A program made the position numbers and the translations under genes. 64,000 nt of DNA, from the NCBI GenBank assembly GCA_946481275.1, contig CAMLMV010000002.1, positions 1 through 64,000 of the forward strand. Direction: 5' to 3'. Position 1 is the stretch's first letter; each line of letters starts with the position of its first letter. The DNA is from an uncultured Massilia sp. GTDB taxonomy: Bacteria; Pseudomonadota; Gammaproteobacteria; Burkholderiales; Burkholderiaceae. This document shows positions 16,427-24,349 of this stretch, in pieces. Below the pieces are notes generated by a model. The model worked only from the letters and a program-made list of their open reading frames with translations, was not told the DNA's origin and did no database searches.

Positions 16427-16611
16427 CGGGTTCCCTTGTGAGGTTGGCAATCGGGGGATTGTAATCCTGTTCAGGGAGCGCAAGTCAATTTGCAGACGCA
16501 GCCCATCGGCCGGCCAGGGACTCAATGCCTTGACCCCTCTCAACGCTCGCAGCCTCCTCCGTTTCTAGATTGGAGTTTTCAACCGAACAAAGCCAATTGA
16601 GAAGGGATGCT

Positions 16612-17181
16612 ATGTCAACAATCAGATACCGCATTACGCTCGGCGCGAGTACCACGGCTGGCGGCAAGGTCATTACTGCCACGTCGAACAGGTCGATCAA
16701 CGGCGTCAAGGTCGCGTATGCACGCGATTCGGTGTACTGCCCGGCGTGCAACTCCGAGGGCATTATCGAGCCGAACGGGCCGCGCCTGAGTGATGTATTC
16801 AACGGCAGACAAGTCGCGCTGAGCGACGACATTTGCCGCTGCAAGTGCAATCCGCCGCCCCGTTTGATCTCCAACCATACCTTCTCCAAACAGATCATCG
16901 ACGAGGACTGGGTCGCGTCGAGAGCCGAGGCGACGGCTGAGGCAGCGGCGCAACTCAACACCGCCAGGAAAAGCGCAGCCACTGCATCCGATGCAGTCCC
17001 GCTCGTGCTGCTCGATCCCAAGAACGAGGAACCCTACAGGAACCGCCGCTACAAGCTGGAACTCAAGGACAAGGTCATCGAAGGCACGACCGATCAGGAC
17101 GGCGTCACAAAGCCAGTTGCCCCCGCAGATCGGGCGGCAATCATTCGGTGGCACGTCGAGGAAGAAACCACGTCTGCTTAA
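16612..17181 (+). CDS. PAAR-domain protein with C-terminal transthyretin-like extension
   Basis: Protein of 189 residues that probably caps a type VI secretion spike. The N-terminal PAAR-like part has TTAGGKVITATSNRSINGVKVAYARDSVYCPAC followed by CRCKCNPPP, with Cys pairs suited to metal binding at the tip. An Ala-rich helix leads to a C-terminal beta domain (PYRNRRYKLELKDKVIEGTTDQDGVTKPV), typical of transthyretin-like extensions on spike proteins. ATG 16612 has GAAGGG upstream. It is the first of three same-strand genes (to 18360) that are visibly less GC-rich than their surroundings, which suggests horizontal gain. No vgrG or other type VI core gene lies in the window, so this is an orphan module. 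Confidence 0.75.
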   Translation: MSTIRYRITLGASTTAGGKVITATSNRSINGVKVAYARDSVYCPACNSEGIIEPNGPRLSDVFNGRQVALSDDICRCKCNPPPRLISNHTFSKQIIDEDWVASRAEATAEAAAQLNTARKSAATASDAVPLVLLDPKNEEPYRNRRYKLELKDKVIEGTTDQDGVTKPVAPADRAAIIRWHVEEETTSA

Positions 17182-17245
17182 GTGCTGGCGCTGTCAATCC
17201 GCCTCTTTCCCATCTGTGGACGCCCTGTGTCCTTGAGGAGCACTC

Positions 17246-17710
17246 ATGCTCACCGTGTACGCCCCCGGCAAGCCTAATGCCTACTTCCCGAAGCACAAGT
17301 TCTACGGCGTCCCTGTGTATGGCAGCTTCGACCGTATCAATAGAGGTGACTTGGCGGGCAGCGTTATGCTCCTGGCACAACATGAGCAGGTAAACATCCT
17401 GCAAAGGATTATGTACAACGGCACGGGCATGCAGGATGCGCTCGCCAAAAACCAGCTCGCCTGGGCGATTGGCTTCCCATCCGGTGTGTACACCGAGATT
17501 CAACTCACCCTGTCGGCACAATGCAAGGCGAAAGATGGCTGGACCTCGTACTTCCCTCGCCTTAAAAGCGCGAAGCTTTGGGTCCTCGAGGAGCGCATGC
17601 AGTTCGTCAACCGGGCAGCCACTAAATTCGATGCGTTGTTGCGCGGCAGAGAGCGTCCTTACGTCGAGCAATCGTTGCGTGCAATCGCCACAGGCGGGGG
17701 CGTGCAATGA
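17246..17710 (+). CDS. Unrecognised protein in the PAAR module (candidate effector)
   Basis: Protein of 154 residues that I do not recognise. It begins MLTVYAPGKPNAYFPKHKFYGVPVYGSFDRI and has no signal peptide, membrane helix or Cys-His catalytic pair that I can name; there is a single Cys in LSAQCKAKDGW. It follows the PAAR gene by 64 bases with GAGGAG before ATG 17246, and its stop overlaps the next gene's start (ATGA). Position between a PAAR protein and a membrane-anchored protein is the usual place for a type VI toxin, so a toxin or adaptor role is inferred only from context. Base composition is lower in GC than the flanks. Confidence 0.55.
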   Translation: MLTVYAPGKPNAYFPKHKFYGVPVYGSFDRINRGDLAGSVMLLAQHEQVNILQRIMYNGTGMQDALAKNQLAWAIGFPSGVYTEIQLTLSAQCKAKDGWTSYFPRLKSAKLWVLEERMQFVNRAATKFDALLRGRERPYVEQSLRAIATGGGVQ

Positions 17711-18360
17711 AGCCGCGCGGACTCGCGTTTGCGCTTGCGGTTGCCGTGCCCATTCTCGGGATCGTCGTTTGGCTACACTCGCGCTCACCTACCCCAGTAA
17801 CTCCGACAGTCCTGTCGTTCCATGTTGGGCAGACTTTTGAGGAGGTCGTCAGGGCTTCCACCTATCCTGTCATGAAGAGGTCGAATCTGCCTACTGACGA
17901 TCCTTCCGGCAGCAAGTGGGGAACGACATGGGTCACGGAACCAGCCGTTATCATCCGTTTCACTGATCCCAAACATGGGTTCACACTGCCGCCCACAAAG
18001 TTCGCCGCGTTGACTTTTGAGCACAACACCGCTCTCACGCTCTCCACCTCGCCGATGCTGGACAAACTACCCTTCGACGAGGCGGTGGCTGTGCTCGAGA
18101 ACCTGCAGAACCAGTTCAAGGCGGGTGGGTGGGAGCCTTGGAAGAACGACGGCAGTGCATGGTTCGATCTGACACCATCCGGTAAGAAACGGTTGTATGA
18201 ACGGATGTTCGAACCGCCATACGGTCAGTCGGAAGAGTTGCGTGTCCCGAAGAAATACGCGATGACCTTCCGCCTCCAGTGCGCCGAGGGCTGCTGGACC
18301 CATCAGCCCCCGTACAAATTCCTCGTTGACGTCGGAGTCGGCGACGCGCTGGATGAGTGA
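17707..18360 (+). CDS. Membrane-anchored protein in the PAAR module (candidate immunity protein)
   Basis: Protein of 217 residues with one N-terminal hydrophobic segment (GLAFALAVAVPILGIVVWLHS) and a periplasmic remainder. Visible parts are LSFHVGQTFEEVVRAST, SSGSKW-like WGTTWVTEP, FEHNTALTLSTSP, GGWEPWKNDGSAWFDLTPSGKKRLYERMF and a Cys pair in LQCAEGCW. No family recognised. Its start overlaps the stop of the preceding gene by four bases, which implies coupled, stoichiometric synthesis as in effector-immunity pairs. A periplasmic location would suit protection from a toxin acting on the cell wall or membrane. It could equally be an envelope protein of unrelated function. Confidence 0.55.
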   Translation: MKPRGLAFALAVAVPILGIVVWLHSRSPTPVTPTVLSFHVGQTFEEVVRASTYPVMKRSNLPTDDPSGSKWGTTWVTEPAVIIRFTDPKHGFTLPPTKFAALTFEHNTALTLSTSPMLDKLPFDEAVAVLENLQNQFKAGGWEPWKNDGSAWFDLTPSGKKRLYERMFEPPYGQSEELRVPKKYAMTFRLQCAEGCWTHQPPYKFLVDVGVGDALDE

Positions 18361-18395
18361 TGCGATAAGGAAGATCGATCGGGGCCGGTGTCAGC

Positions 18396-18428
18396 GGCCG
18401 GTGCCGCCGCGGACGAACGGCACCGGCC
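18396..18428. repeat. Strong GC inverted repeat between convergent genes
   Basis: GGCCGGTGCCG (18396-18406) pairs perfectly with CGGCACCGGCC (18418-18428) around an 11-base loop. It lies between the PAAR-module end (18360) and the OprM stop (18435). There is no T-tract on either side, so it is either a weak bidirectional terminator or a transcription barrier. Confidence 0.5.
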
Positions 18429-18434
18429 GGATAC

Positions 18435-19895
18435 TCAGCGCGAGGCCTGGGCGACCGTCGCTTCCGCCGCTCCTTGCTGCCAACCACCACCCAGCGCGCG
18501 GGCGACGGACACCGCGGCCAGCAGGCGCTGCGTGCGGATCTGCGCGGCGGCACGGTCGGCGGCCAGCGCGGAACGCTGGGCGTCGGTGACATCGAGGTAC
18601 GTGGACACGCCGCGGTCGAAGCGCGCCTGCGCCACCTGCACGGCGCGCGCGGCGGCCTGCTGCGCCTGCACCTGCACGTCGCCCTGCTTCTGGCGCTGCT
18701 GCACGTCCGACAGCGCATCTTCCACTTCGCGCAGCGCCGTCAGCAGGCGGCCTTCGTGGTTCGCGACGGCTTCGTCGTAGCGCGCTTTCGCCAGCTTCAC
18801 GTTGGCCTCGATGCGGCCGCCCTCGAACACCGGCAGCGACAGCGCGAGCGGTCCGAACGAGAACTGGCGCGCGCTGCCCTTGGCCAGGTTGCTCAGGGTC
18901 TCGGACGCATAGCCGAAGTTACCCGTCAGCGACAGGCTCGGATAGTACGCGCCTTCGGCCACGCCCACCTGCGCATTGAAGGCCTTCAGGGTGGCGACGC
19001 TCGCGGCGAGATCCGGACGCTGGCCCAGCAGGCTCGCCGGCAGGCCGACGGGGATCGCGGGCGGCTGCGGCAACGCGGTGGACGCGGCCGGGGCCACGAC
19101 CGGCTCGCTCGGCGATGCGCCCACCAGCACGGCCAGCGCGTGTTCCAGCGTGTTGCGCTGGCGCTGGGCTTCCTGGATGTCGGCTTCGGCGTTGGCGCGC
19201 TCGATGCGGGTGCGCGAGACGTCCAGTTCATTGGACAGGCCCGCGTTGAAGCGCGCCTCGATCAGCTGCTGCGATTCGCGGCGCGTGGCCAGCGCATCGT
19301 TCAGGATGGCGATATCGGCATCGAGGCCGCGCAGCTGCCAGTAGGTCGCCGCGACCTGGCCGGACAGCATCAGCATGACGCCGTCGCGGTCGTCCTGCGC
19401 GGCCAGCGCCTGGGCGTCGGCCGCTTCCACGGCGCGGCGCACGCGGCCCCACAGGTCGAGCTCGTACGAGAAATTGGCGCCGACGGAGAATTCGTTGCCC
19501 TTGATCGACTGGTGGCCGAACGTCGCGCCCATCGGGCTTTCGGCCGAGGTGCGCGAGTTCGCCACGCCGGCAGACACTCCCACGGTCGGCAACTGGCTGG
19601 CGCGCGTCACGCCCAGCTGCGCCTGCGCCTGCACGAGGCGCTGCGCGGCGGCGCGCACGTTCGGGTTGTCGCGCAGGGCGCGTTGCTCCAGCTGGTCCAG
19701 CTCCTTGTCGCCGAACACGGTCCACCAGGCGGCCGGCAGGCGTGCCGCCTGATCCTGCGGCTCGGCCGCGGCGTGGCGGAAAGCCGGCGTATCGATGCCT
19801 TGCGGCGCCACGAAATCCTTGCCCACGGTGCCGCAGGCGGACAGCAGCGTGGCCACGGCCAGCGCGACGGCAGATTTGATATAAACAGTTTTCAT
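18435..19895 (-). CDS. NodT/OprM-family outer-membrane efflux lipoprotein
   Basis: Outer-membrane channel of a tripartite drug pump, 486 residues. The signal peptide ends in a lipobox (LLSACG), giving an acylated Cys near residue 21. Typical features are PAAWWTVFGDKELDQLEQRALRDNPNVRAAAQRLVQAQAQLG, SYELDLWGRVRRAVEAADAQALAAQ, RREGQ-type repeats around EARFNAGLSNELDVSRTRIERANAEADIQEAQRQRNTLEHALAVLVG, and ASLLGQRPDLAASVATLKAFNAQVGVAEGAYYPSLSLTGNFG. It is the third gene of the emrA-emrB-oprM transcript (22 bases after emrB) and forms the exit duct for that pump. Confidence 0.9.
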   Translation of the reverse strand: MKTVYIKSAVALAVATLLSACGTVGKDFVAPQGIDTPAFRHAAAEPQDQAARLPAAWWTVFGDKELDQLEQRALRDNPNVRAAAQRLVQAQAQLGVTRASQLPTVGVSAGVANSRTSAESPMGATFGHQSIKGNEFSVGANFSYELDLWGRVRRAVEAADAQALAAQDDRDGVMLMLSGQVAATYWQLRGLDADIAILNDALATRRESQQLIEARFNAGLSNELDVSRTRIERANAEADIQEAQRQRNTLEHALAVLVGASPSEPVVAPAASTALPQPPAIPVGLPASLLGQRPDLAASVATLKAFNAQVGVAEGAYYPSLSLTGNFGYASETLSNLAKGSARQFSFGPLALSLPVFEGGRIEANVKLAKARYDEAVANHEGRLLTALREVEDALSDVQQRQKQGDVQVQAQQAAARAVQVAQARFDRGVSTYLDVTDAQRSALAADRAAAQIRTQRLLAAVSVARALGGGWQQGAAEATVAQASR

Positions 19896-19917
19896 ACTTT
19901 ATCCATTTATCCTTGGT

Positions 19918-21528
19918 TCAGTGGCCACCGCCACCGCCGCCGCTGGGCGACTTGAGCTTGTCCGAGAACCACAACGGAATGATCGCCACGAGCAGGATCA
20001 TGCCGACGATGAAGAAGCCGTCGTTGTAGGCCATCACGAACGACTCGCGCCGCACGATGCGGTCGATCGCGCCGATGGCCTGCTGGGCCGCCGTCGCCGG
20101 GTCGAAGCCCTTGGCGAGGAACGATTGCGTCAGCGCGTCGAGGCGGGCCTGCGTGGCGCTTGATACCAGCGAGACCGATTCGCCCAGGCGCTCCGAGTGG
20201 AAGTGCTCGCGGTTCGTGAGGGCCGTCGCCAGCAGCGCGATGCCCACCGAGCCGCCCAGGTTGCGGGTCATGTTGAACAGGCTCGACGCCGACGTCATGT
20301 CCTTCGGCTGGATGCCGGCCATGGCGAAGTTCGACAGGGTCAGCATCACGAACGGCTGGCCCAGCGCGCGGATGATCTGCGACAGCATCAGCTGGTCGTA
20401 GCCCGTGCTCGCATCCATATACGCGTTCATCAGGCACGAGATGCCGAACAGCCCGAGGCCGAACGAGCACAGGATGCGGTTATCGATCTTCTGCGACAGG
20501 CGCGCAACGAACGGCATCACGAACAGCTGCGGCAGGCCGACCCACGCGATCACTTCACCGATCTGCATCGGCGAATAGCCCGCGATCTGGCCCAGGAACA
20601 GCGGCAGCAGGAACGACGAGCCATACAGGCCCATGCCGATCACCGCGGACAGCACGGTCGCGACGAGGAAGTTGCGCTGGCCGTACAGGCGCAGGTTGAC
20701 GAACGGCTCCGGCCGCGAAAAGCCGATCACGACCCAGCCGAGGATCCCGACCAGCGCCAGCGAGGCGAACGTGATGATGAAGCCGGACTCGAACCAGTCC
20801 TTCGAATTGCCCTCTTCCAGGAAGATCGTCAGGCTCGCGAGCCCCGTCGCCATGAACGCGATGCCGAGCCAGTCGGCCTTGACCAGCGCCTTCAGGTCCA
20901 TGGGCTCGCGATCGATGCCCCAGTACATGCCGGCGATGAGCAGCACGCCCGGCACCCAGTTGATGTAGAAGATCGACGGCCAGCCGTACAACTCCGTCAG
21001 GTAGCCGCCCAGGGTCGGGCCCATCGCGGGCGCCAGCGTGGCGGTCAGGCCGAACATCGCCATGCCGACGGCGCGCTTGGCCGGTGGCAGGCGCGTCATC
21101 ACGAGGGTCATCGCCATCGGGATCAGCGCGCCGCCCGTGAAGCCCTGCATCATGCGGAACACGATCATGCTGGACAGGCTCCAGGCCGCGCCGCACAGCG
21201 TGGAGAACACGAGGAACAGCGCCGTCGTGAGCATCAGGTAGCGGCGCTGGCCGAGGGCGCGCACGAACAGCGCCGTCATCGGGATCACCACGATCTCGGC
21301 GCACAGGTAGGCGGTCGAGATCCACGAGCCCTCTTCCTGCGTGGCCGACAGGGTACCGAGGATGTCGCGCAGCGAAGAGTTGGTGATCTGGATGTCGAGC
21401 ACCGCCATGAAGGCGCCGAGCATGCCGGCCAGCACCGCGATCCAGGTGCGCGCGTCGATGTGCGCACCGTTCGCCGGGGCCCCCGCCGGCGCGTTGTGCG
21501 CCATCGGTTTGGTGATCGTCGTGGACAT
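19918..21528 (-). CDS. EmrB-type DHA2 multidrug transporter
   Basis: Inner-membrane proton antiporter of the 14-helix DHA2 group, 536 residues. Motifs include LGAFMAVLDIQITNSSLRDILGTLSATQEEGSWISTAYLCAEIVVIPMTA (helix 1 and motif D1), GALIPMAMTL, LPPAKRAVGMAMFGLTATLAPAMGPTLGGYL (motif C) and YWGIDREPMDL. ATG 21528 is used; GTG 21531 immediately precedes it. It works with the adaptor encoded just upstream (13 bases) and the OprM-like channel downstream to export hydrophobic drugs. A Gly-His tail (SGGGGGGH) ends the protein. It is probably repressed by the divergent TetR protein. Confidence 0.92.
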   Translation of the reverse strand: MSTTITKPMAHNAPAGAPANGAHIDARTWIAVLAGMLGAFMAVLDIQITNSSLRDILGTLSATQEEGSWISTAYLCAEIVVIPMTALFVRALGQRRYLMLTTALFLVFSTLCGAAWSLSSMIVFRMMQGFTGGALIPMAMTLVMTRLPPAKRAVGMAMFGLTATLAPAMGPTLGGYLTELYGWPSIFYINWVPGVLLIAGMYWGIDREPMDLKALVKADWLGIAFMATGLASLTIFLEEGNSKDWFESGFIITFASLALVGILGWVVIGFSRPEPFVNLRLYGQRNFLVATVLSAVIGMGLYGSSFLLPLFLGQIAGYSPMQIGEVIAWVGLPQLFVMPFVARLSQKIDNRILCSFGLGLFGISCLMNAYMDASTGYDQLMLSQIIRALGQPFVMLTLSNFAMAGIQPKDMTSASSLFNMTRNLGGSVGIALLATALTNREHFHSERLGESVSLVSSATQARLDALTQSFLAKGFDPATAAQQAIGAIDRIVRRESFVMAYNDGFFIVGMILLVAIIPLWFSDKLKSPSGGGGGGH

Positions 21529-21541
21529 CACGGTTCCTCGG

Positions 21542-22660
21542 TTATTTAGCGGCGGCAGGCTTCTGGCGCAGGTCGATCTCGACCACGGTCGACATGCCCG
21601 GCACGAGGCGGCCCGCGTACTTCTTGAGGTCTTCGGGCGCGAACGTAATCTTCACGGGCACGCGCTGGACGATCTTGGTGAAGTTGCCGGTCGCGTTATC
21701 GGCCGGCAGCAGCGCGAACTGGTTGCCCGACGCCGGCGCGAAGCTGTCCACGCGGCCGACCAGTTCGTGCTTCGGCAACGCGTCCACTTCGATGTTGACC
21801 TGCTGGCCCGGCACGATGCCCGGCAGCTGGGTTTCCTTGAAGTTGGCGACGACCCACACGTCGTCCTGCACGATGGCGGCCAGCTGCTGGCCCGGCTGCA
21901 CGCGCGCGCCGACTTCCACGCTGCGCTTGCCAACGCGGCCGGAGACCGGCGACACGATGCGGTTGTAGCCGAGCTGTTGCCGGGCGTCCTTCAGCTGCGC
22001 CTGCAGCACTTTCACCTGCGCCTCGAGCACGCCACGGGCCGACGTGGCGGCGGCGATCTGGGCCTGGGCGGCGCTGGCGTTGTCGCGGCGTGCCGTGACG
22101 TCGGCCGTGGCGCTCGCGCGGGCGGCGGTGGCGGCATCGACTTCGGCCTTCGACACGGCTTTCATCTGGGTGTTGTACAGCTGGCCGTAGCGCTCGGCGT
22201 CCTGCTTGGCACGCACGAGGTTGGCCTGGGCCTGCACGACCTGCGCCCGGGCGGCCGAGGCCTGCGCCCTGGCCTGCTCGATGGCGGCGTCGGCCTGCAC
22301 GATCTGCTGTTGCACGCTGGCGATCTGGGCCTGGATCTGCTCGACCTTCACGCCCTGATCGGCCGGGTCCAGCTCGGCCAGTACGTCGCCGGCCTTGATG
22401 ACCTGGTTATCCTCGAACAGCACCTTGGTCACGACGCCCGGGATGCGCGACGACACCGGGTGCACGTGGCCCGTGACGTAGGCATTCTCGGTCTCGACGA
22501 AATTATGGCTGCGGTACCACATGCGGCCACCGGCGGCCAGCGCGGCGGCGGCGATCAGGCCCACCACGATCAGTACGCGCTTCGGAGGTCCCTTGGCGGC
22601 ATTGGCCGGGGGGACGGCGGCGGCCGGCTTGTGGTCGACCGTGGTTTGCGTATCAGGCAT
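21542..22660 (-). CDS. EmrA/HlyD-type membrane fusion protein
   Basis: Periplasmic adaptor of 372 residues with one N-terminal transmembrane helix (RVLIVVGLIAAAALAAGGRMWY). Then come a lipoyl half (TENAYVTGHVHPVSSRIPGVVTKVLFEDNQVIKAGDVLAELDP), a long alpha-hairpin rich in Ala/Gln/Lys (about 80-205), the second lipoyl half (LGYNRIVSPVSGRVGKRSVEVGARVQPGQQL) and a beta-barrel. It links the DHA2 transporter to the outer-membrane channel. First gene of the operon; ATG 22660. The 105-base gap to the TetR gene carries palindromes suited to repressor binding. Confidence 0.92.
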   Translation of the reverse strand: MPDTQTTVDHKPAAAVPPANAAKGPPKRVLIVVGLIAAAALAAGGRMWYRSHNFVETENAYVTGHVHPVSSRIPGVVTKVLFEDNQVIKAGDVLAELDPADQGVKVEQIQAQIASVQQQIVQADAAIEQARAQASAARAQVVQAQANLVRAKQDAERYGQLYNTQMKAVSKAEVDAATAARASATADVTARRDNASAAQAQIAAATSARGVLEAQVKVLQAQLKDARQQLGYNRIVSPVSGRVGKRSVEVGARVQPGQQLAAIVQDDVWVVANFKETQLPGIVPGQQVNIEVDALPKHELVGRVDSFAPASGNQFALLPADNATGNFTKIVQRVPVKITFAPEDLKKYAGRLVPGMSTVVEIDLRQKPAAAK

Positions 22661-22685
22661 GTGAAACTCCGGAAAGAAATGAAAT

Positions 22686-22708
22686 TAGTCCATCGCATTA
22701 TTGGACAA
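22686..22708. promoter_or_regulatory. Operator candidate between emrA and the TetR gene
   Basis: TTAGTCCA (22685-22692) and TGGACAA (22702-22708) form an imperfect inverted repeat with a nine-base centre. The direct repeat AAGAAATGAAA occurs on either side (about 22674 and 22724), the right copy running into the TetR coding start region. The location suits divergent repression. Confidence 0.45.
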
Positions 22709-22764
22709 GTTTTTGCCAAAGTCAAGAAATGAAACGGTTGCATTTCATTAGAGATTCCACTAGC

Positions 22765-23439
22765 ATGGAGCCCATGGACAAACATATGCATGACGCATCC
22801 GAATGCCCCGGCAAGGGCGCGGGCCGGCCCAAGGCCGCCGACGTCGAGGCGCGCACGCAGGAATTGCTGCATATCGCCGGCACCCTGTTCCTCAAGAACG
22901 GCTATACGAAGACGAGCCTCGAATCGATCGCCCGCGCGGCGCACGTGGCTGTGCGTACGATCTACGTGAAATTCGGCGGCAAGGAAGGCCTGCTGGCCGC
23001 CGTGCTGGCCAATAAACGCCACCGCTTCTTCCGCAGCCAGCCGATGGAGACGGACACGCGCCCGCTGCGCGAGATCGTGGACGACTTCGCGCACCAGATG
23101 TACGCGATGATCACGTCGCAGGAAGCGATCAGCCTGCAGCGCGTCGTGCTGGCCGAGGCGCCGACGAACCCGGAACTGGCCGAGGCATTCTGGAACAGCG
23201 GCCCGCGCATGACGCGCGAGATGCTCGCCCGCTTCTTCGCCCGTCCGGAGATCCGCGCCCAGATGCGGCCCGATGTGCCGCTCGACCTGCTGCCCTGCCA
23301 CCTGATGAGCACCATCACCGGCGAAATATTCATGAATCTCATGCGCCCGCATCACGTCGTCGACCCGGAAAAGGCCAGGCGCGACCTGGAAGGCCGGCTC
23401 GAATTGTTCTTTCACAGCATCCTGCCGCCAAGAACTTAA
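22765..23439 (+). CDS. TetR-family repressor, probably of the efflux operon
   Basis: DNA-binding regulator of about 224 residues. The helix-turn-helix reads ARTQELLHIAGTLFLKNGYTKTSLESIARAAHVAVRTIYVKFGGKEGLLAAVL; the all-helical ligand domain with a TetR_C-type end (HQMYAMITSQEAISLQRVVLAEAPTNPELAEAFW) follows. It is divergent from emrA, the classic arrangement for a repressor of its neighbouring pump. The start is uncertain: ATG codons at 22729, 22765, 22774 and 22786 are all in frame before the DNA-binding domain, and none has a strong ribosome-binding site. 22765 is a compromise. Confidence 0.85.
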   Translation: MEPMDKHMHDASECPGKGAGRPKAADVEARTQELLHIAGTLFLKNGYTKTSLESIARAAHVAVRTIYVKFGGKEGLLAAVLANKRHRFFRSQPMETDTRPLREIVDDFAHQMYAMITSQEAISLQRVVLAEAPTNPELAEAFWNSGPRMTREMLARFFARPEIRAQMRPDVPLDLLPCHLMSTITGEIFMNLMRPHHVVDPEKARRDLEGRLELFFHSILPPRT

Positions 23440-23523
23440 TTCCTTTTGGCAAAGACAATGTGCGTCATCGCACCGACCCGAACAGTGGGAACAGGCATCC
23501 TGTGGTCTTTGAAGGAGGATGTC

Positions 23524-23577
23524 ATGAACAACAATACAAATACCAGGACGGCAGTTCGCCGCAAGGAGGGTGCATGA
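23524..23577 (+). CDS. 17-residue ORF with strong ribosome-binding site, coupled to the next gene
   Basis: The peptide MNNNTNTRTAVRRKEGA is encoded from ATG 23524, preceded by AAGGAGG with six-base spacing, the strongest Shine-Dalgarno sequence seen near here. Its stop overlaps the next ATG (ATGA). The coding bases include a second AAGGAGGG that serves the downstream start. It may be a translated leader that couples or primes synthesis of the 61-residue protein rather than a functional peptide. No attenuator hairpin is visible. Confidence 0.5.
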   Translation: MNNNTNTRTAVRRKEGA

Positions 23578-23759
23578 GCAAGTCGTCCCGTTATGAATGG
23601 CGCGACCAGCAGGCCGCGCTGCACGAGCGCATGAAGGGCTTCCTCGCCAACCCGAGCAATGAACAGCTCGAGGCCGTCGTGGCCGAGATGCGCGCGTATG
23701 CGGATGCCGCACAGAGCGGCAGTATCGAGATTCCGCAGGCCTGGACTGCTTACAGTTGA
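23574..23759 (+). CDS. Small hypothetical protein (61 residues)
   Basis: Soluble, mostly helical, acidic small protein (MSKSSRYEWRDQQAALHERM...AYADAAQSGSIEIPQAWTAYS). No family recognised. ATG 23574 has AAGGAGGG upstream and overlaps the 17-residue ORF. It is followed 23 bases later by a good terminator, so the two small ORFs form their own short transcript. High confidence that it is translated, none about function. Confidence 0.65.
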   Translation: MSKSSRYEWRDQQAALHERMKGFLANPSNEQLEAVVAEMRAYADAAQSGSIEIPQAWTAYS

Positions 23760-23782
23760 CCTGACACTTTTCTCATCCCCGG

Positions 23783-23814
23783 ATCGGCAGGCAAGCGCCT
23801 GCCGATTTCTTTTG
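23783..23814 (+). terminator. Rho-independent terminator after the small ORFs
   Basis: A ten-base perfect stem ATCGGCAGGC / GCCTGCCGAT with an AAGC loop (23783-23806), followed by TTCTTTT. It ends the 23524-23759 transcript. Confidence 0.88.
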
Positions 23815-23924
23815 GCGCTTCCACATTGCATTTCGCGCCGCCCCGCCGCATTTCGTCGGATCGCCACCAGCGCGATGATGCCCCTGGCTACAGTGTGTTC
23901 ACCAACACAACAAAGGAGCCCATC

Positions 23925-24335
23925 ATGATCCGCACCGCCCTGCTGACCCTGGCCCTCGCCGCCCCGTTCACCGTTCACGCCGCCGACCTCGTCATCCACG
24001 TCGACAACGTCAAGTCGGCGTCGGGCCAGGTCATGGTCGCCCTGTACGACAACGCCGACGCCTTCCTCAAGCATCCGGTCCGCGCGGAGAAAGCGAGGGC
24101 CGACCAGGCCGGCACGACGCTCGTCTTCCACGACGTCGCGCCGGGCGACTACGGCTTCGCGGTGTTCCAGGACACCAACGACAACGGCCGCATGGACCGG
24201 AACCTGATGGGCATCCCGACCGAGCCGATCGCCTTCAGCAACAACGCCCAGGGCCGCATGGGCCCGCCGGACTTCGCCGCCGTCAAGCTGGCCGTGCCGG
24301 CCGCCGGCCTCGACACGTCCGTGACCCTGCGCTGA
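23925..24335 (+). CDS. Exported DUF2141 protein
   Basis: Periplasmic or secreted protein of 136 residues. The signal peptide (IRTALLTLALAAPFTVHA) is followed by ADLVIHVDNVKSASGQVMVALYDNADAFLK and by DVAPGDYGFAVFQDTNDNGRMDRNLMGIPTEPIAFSNNA, the pattern of DUF2141, a beta-sandwich family frequently next to carotenoid genes. ATG 23925 has AAGGAG upstream. It is followed 14 bases later by a carotenoid oxygenase, which supports a linked role; the function itself is unknown. Confidence 0.8.
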   Translation: MIRTALLTLALAAPFTVHAADLVIHVDNVKSASGQVMVALYDNADAFLKHPVRAEKARADQAGTTLVFHDVAPGDYGFAVFQDTNDNGRMDRNLMGIPTEPIAFSNNAQGRMGPPDFAAVKLAVPAAGLDTSVTLR

Positions 24336-24349
24336 TCGGGGAGACCGCC

